From the NCBI GenBank assembly GCA_029934815.1, contig JAOZLM010000063.1, positions 1 through 9,722 on the forward strand: DNA of 9,722 bases, read 5' to 3'. The notes under the pieces are model-generated. The model was not told the origin of the DNA, made no database searches, and saw only the letters and a list, made by a program, of their open reading frames with translations. Position numbers and translations under genes: made by a program. The stretch comes from Desulfocapsa sp. (GTDB taxonomy: Bacteria; Desulfobacterota; Desulfobulbia; Desulfobulbales; Desulfocapsaceae). Shown piece after piece: positions 7,468 to 9,722 of this stretch. Position 1 is the stretch's first letter, and every line of letters begins with the position of its first letter.

Positions 7468-7683
7468 ATGGCAAAGAAACAGTTTCTTAAAGGATCAGCC
7501 TTGTCGGCGTATGCCCGAAAAAAAGCAGCAAAGCTTGGTCTGGATGGAAAGGGTATGAAGTTGGCGGATATGGTTTGGATGATACAGGAAAAAGAAGGTC
7601 ATGCAAGTTGTTTTAAGCGTGAAAAAGAATGTAAACAGAACACATGCTGCTGGCAGCTCTCTTGTGGGGCAAAACTGAGCTAA
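7468..7683 (+). CDS. Small SAP-like, Cys-rich protein (71 aa)
   Basis: The N-terminal part is basic (about residues 3-22), followed by a short helix-turn-helix-like stretch, GKGMKLADMVWMIQEKEG (28-44). This resembles the SAP / Rho-N-like half-domain of small proteins that I recall as common in Desulfobacterota. The C-terminal tail has five cysteines (C48, C55, C60, C61, C66) in a C-x6-C-x4-CCW-x4-C pattern, which could bind a metal or form disulfides. No signal peptide or membrane segment is visible. It starts 22 bp after the dikinase-like gene and has its own strong ribosome binding site, so co-transcription is likely. In SAP-type proteins the helical part often contacts nucleic acid; whether this one does is unknown. 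The family match is from memory of motif shape, not a search. Confidence 0.8.
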   Translation: MAKKQFLKGSALSAYARKKAAKLGLDGKGMKLADMVWMIQEKEGHASCFKREKECKQNTCCWQLSCGAKLS

Positions 7684-7862
7684 GGGCCATAAGAATTATG
7701 CACTGTGTGCTTCTTTAATCCTCATTCCTCGCTCTGATTCGGTGCGCTCTTTTGTGACCATCGACCTTTTCTTGCAGTGGAAGCGGTTTTCCGTAGCCAA
7801 TTCTGCACAATAGAAGTAAACGAAAAGAAGGTCGCTGGTCAGTTCTGTTTTTTTCAACCACT

Positions 7863-7866
7863 GGAG
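7863..7866 (+). promoter_or_regulatory. Ribosome binding site deciding the glpD start
   Basis: GGAG lies 6 nt before ATG 7873. This favours ATG 7873 over the in-frame GTG at 7777, which has no clear site and would add 32 residues lacking resemblance to the family ahead of the FAD fold. Confidence 0.75.
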
Positions 7867-7872
7867 TATCGA

Positions 7873-9450
7873 ATGAAGCGTAATCGAATGCTGGCAAATA
7901 TAGAAGAACAGGGCAATACCCCCTGGGATATTATCATTATCGGCGGTGGTGCAACCGGTCTTGGCTCTGCATTGGATGCGGCTTCCAGGGGATATCGGAC
8001 ATTGCTTCTTGAACAATCTGATTTTACCAAGGGAACCTCGAGTCGTTCGACTAAACTTGTACATGGTGGTGTTCGTTATCTTGCCCAAGGTGATATCTCA
8101 TTGGTACTGGAAGCACTACACGAACGTGGTTTGATGTGTAGAAATGCGCCCCATCTGGTGAAGAATCAATCGTTTATTATTCCAAATTACGACTGGTGGG
8201 ATGGGCCTTTTTATACTGTTGGCATGAAAGTGTACGATATGATGGCAGGGAAATTAGGTCTTGGTCCCTCCCAATCTCTGTCTTCCAAAGAAGTGCTACA
8301 GGCTATTCCTAATCTGAAAACTGATGGACTCACCGGTGGTGTCATTTATTACGACGGCCAGTTTGATGATTCCCGTCTGGCTGTAAATATAGCACAAACC
8401 TGTGCGGAACACGGTGGCGTTTTACTCAATTACATGCGTGTGACTGGCCTTAGTAAAAACAGTGATTCGCTTGTGTCCGGTGTCAAAGCCACCGATCTGG
8501 AAAGTGGTAAAGAGTATACACTTCAGGCTAAATGTGTGGTGAATGCCACCGGTGTTTTTGTCGATAATATCATTCGGATGGATGAACCTGATGCCCCACC
8601 TCTGGTTAAGCCAAGTCAGGGAGTTCATATCGTGCTGGAGCAGGAATTCTTAAAAGGTGATTCAGCAATTATGATTCCAAAAACGTCTGACGGAAGGGTT
8701 CTTTTTGCTGTGCCATGGCATGATAAAGTCGTTGTCGGTACAACAGACACTCCGCTGGAAGAGTGCTCCCTTGAGCCGCGTGCCCTTGAAGAGGAAATTG
8801 ATTTTATTCTGTCAACGGCCAAGAAATATCTAACCCGGGAACCGCAGAGAGCTGATGTCTTGTCTATTTTTGCTGGTCTACGTCCCCTTGCGGCCCCAAA
8901 AGAAAACAGTGACACAACAAAAACCAAAGAGATTTCCCGCAGTCACCACTTGCGGGTTTCACTTTCCGGTCTCATTACAATCACTGGCGGCAAATGGACA
9001 ACCTATCGAAAAATGGCTCAGGATACAGTCGATAAAGCAGCCATGGTGGGAGGCCTGGAAGAGCAAAAATGCAGAACAGAAGATATGCCAATCCATGGTT
9101 GGCTGACAAACGTAGATTACACCGATCCTCTGTATTATTATGGTTCTGATGCGGATTTTATGCGTGATATTATTCTGGATCAGCCGGAGTTTGGAGAAAG
9201 GCTGCACGAACGATTGCCCTACACGGTGATGGAAGTCATCTGGTCCATACGATATGAAATGGCTCGTACAGTGGAAGATATTCTTGCCAGACGACAACGG
9301 GCATTATTTCTTGACGCCAGAGCGGCCATTGAAATGGCTCCAGCTGTGGCAAAAATTATGGCAAAAGAACTGGGAAAGGATGAGCAGTGGCAAAAGATTC
9401 AAGTGGAAGAGTTCAGCGAACTTGCCAGAGGATATTATTTAAACGATTGA
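7873..9450 (+). CDS. glpD: FAD-dependent glycerol-3-phosphate dehydrogenase
   Basis: The enzyme oxidises sn-glycerol-3-phosphate to dihydroxyacetone phosphate and passes electrons via FAD to the quinone pool at the inner face of the cytoplasmic membrane. The 525-residue product has the dinucleotide-binding motif IIGGGATGLG (22-31), E48 at the end of the second strand, and the family signature GTSSRSTKLVHGGVRYL (54-70). Downstream are VVNATGVFVD, VGTTDTPLEE, FAGLRPLAAP and ITGGKWTTYRKMA. The C-terminal DAO_C-type domain contains YTVMEVIWSIRYEMARTVEDILARRQRALFLDARAA. It lacks the extra Cys-rich [2Fe-2S]/BFD-like tail of anaerobic GlpA and has no glpB/glpC beside it, so GlpD is the better label. 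Its start is set by GGAG at 7863-7866. It lies 189 bp after the SAP-like gene and probably has its own promoter, which I could not identify. There is no neighbouring glpK or glpF in the window. Confidence 0.95.
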   Translation: MKRNRMLANIEEQGNTPWDIIIIGGGATGLGSALDAASRGYRTLLLEQSDFTKGTSSRSTKLVHGGVRYLAQGDISLVLEALHERGLMCRNAPHLVKNQSFIIPNYDWWDGPFYTVGMKVYDMMAGKLGLGPSQSLSSKEVLQAIPNLKTDGLTGGVIYYDGQFDDSRLAVNIAQTCAEHGGVLLNYMRVTGLSKNSDSLVSGVKATDLESGKEYTLQAKCVVNATGVFVDNIIRMDEPDAPPLVKPSQGVHIVLEQEFLKGDSAIMIPKTSDGRVLFAVPWHDKVVVGTTDTPLEECSLEPRALEEEIDFILSTAKKYLTREPQRADVLSIFAGLRPLAAPKENSDTTKTKEISRSHHLRVSLSGLITITGGKWTTYRKMAQDTVDKAAMVGGLEEQKCRTEDMPIHGWLTNVDYTDPLYYYGSDADFMRDIILDQPEFGERLHERLPYTVMEVIWSIRYEMARTVEDILARRQRALFLDARAAIEMAPAVAKIMAKELGKDEQWQKIQVEEFSELARGYYLND

Positions 9451-9505
9451 TATCAACTGCACCATGCAAGGTGGCTGATCAGGCGATGTCTTGAAATTAA
9501 CTGCT

Positions 9506-9712
9506 TTATTGAGTAAACCCCGCCGCCAAAAGCATCACCCCAAAAATTCCCACAAAAAATCCAACAAGAGCCATAACTGCATAAAGCCCTTTATCTGCAG
9601 CATGACAACGCGATAATTCTATATTCGCAAATTCAACAACTCCATCTGCTGAGCGATTGTCATGTTCATATTTTTTTAGAGCATTAGTTTTTTTACGAGC
9701 CTTGATAACCAT
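9506..9712 (-). CDS. Small hypothetical single-TM protein (68 aa, possibly 5'-partial)
   Basis: The product has a basic, polar N-terminal part (about residues 1-42, rich in Lys/Arg/Asp/Glu) followed by one hydrophobic helix (about 43-66, LYAVMALVGFFVGIFGVMLL) close to the C-terminus, as in a tail-anchored or small inner-membrane protein. I do not recognise a family. It is convergent with glpD, 55 bp away. The first ATG is only 10 bp from the window edge and the frame stays open to that edge, so the true start and ribosome binding site may lie outside. Coding status rests on the sensible charge/hydrophobicity layout and the absence of a competing gene. Confidence 0.55.
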   Translation of the reverse strand: MVIKARKKTNALKKYEHDNRSADGVVEFANIELSRCHAADKGLYAVMALVGFFVGIFGVMLLAAGFTQ

Positions 9713-9722
9713 AAAGATACTA

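Noticed and set aside
7777..7872. Upstream GTG start extending glpD by 32 residues
   Set aside because: No Shine-Dalgarno precedes it, the added residues do not resemble the family, and ATG 7873 has GGAG at proper spacing.
7684..7872. Short hairpin (GCAC-TGT-GTGC at 7698-7708) and a CGACCTT/AAGGTCG inverted pair upstream of glpD
   Set aside because: The stems are only 4 and 7 bp, the second has a loop of over 50 nt, and there is no clean T-run. They are not convincing as a terminator or operator.
7696..8088. Minus-strand open frame(s) opposite the glpD upstream region and N-terminus
   Set aside because: They run antisense through the conserved FAD-binding segment of glpD. The predicted proteins have no recognisable features or ribosome binding site, and appear to be shadows.
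9451..9505. CACC/GGTG hairpin and CTGATCAG palindrome between glpD and the convergent small gene
   Set aside because: Stems are short and no T-run follows on either strand, so a terminator call is not supported.

Overview
This 9.7 kb window is bacterial chromosome of moderate GC content. It carries central carbon and glycogen metabolism genes, almost all on the + strand. The gene set suggests a Desulfobacterota (deltaproteobacterial) host. The clues are a small SAP-like Cys-rich protein of a type I associate with that group, a GT5 glycogen synthase of the 'AGAGGVKDV' type, and long palindromic interspersed repeats. The assignment comes from recalled sequence patterns, not from a search.

Layout: a 176-bp palindromic MITE-like element (22-197) lies directly upstream of a glycogen/starch synthase gene (glgA, 210-1832). 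A second 176-bp copy in opposite orientation (1844-2019) separates glgA from a type I glyceraldehyde-3-phosphate dehydrogenase gene (gap, 2038-3042). gap ends at a strong intrinsic terminator (3072-3104). Next is a 4.3 kb gene (3162-7445) for a 1427-residue protein. Its C-terminal third is a pyruvate,phosphate-dikinase-type ATP-grasp plus phosphohistidine domain, its first ~930 residues are unrecognised, and it has no PEP/pyruvate TIM barrel. A 71-residue Cys-rich SAP-like protein (7468-7683) follows 22 bp later, probably in the same transcript. After a 189-bp gap comes an FAD-dependent glycerol-3-phosphate dehydrogenase (GlpD-like, 7873-9450). A small single-TM protein (9506-9712) is encoded convergently at the right edge, where its start may be cut off.

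How the genes fit together: GlgA makes alpha-1,4-glucan, GAPDH is the central glycolytic/gluconeogenic enzyme, and GlpD feeds glycerol-3-phosphate into the triose-phosphate pool. The dikinase-like protein keeps the ATP-binding and phosphohistidine machinery but lacks the module that converts pyruvate/PEP, so its phosphoryl acceptor is unknown. Its nearness to glgA makes a glucan-phosphorylating role thinkable but unproven.

Most notable: (1) the two equal-length elements with 4-bp target duplications bracketing glgA, with a 24-nt internal module that sits on opposite arms in the two copies yet on the gene-proximal side both times; (2) the large dikinase-like protein lacking a PEP domain.
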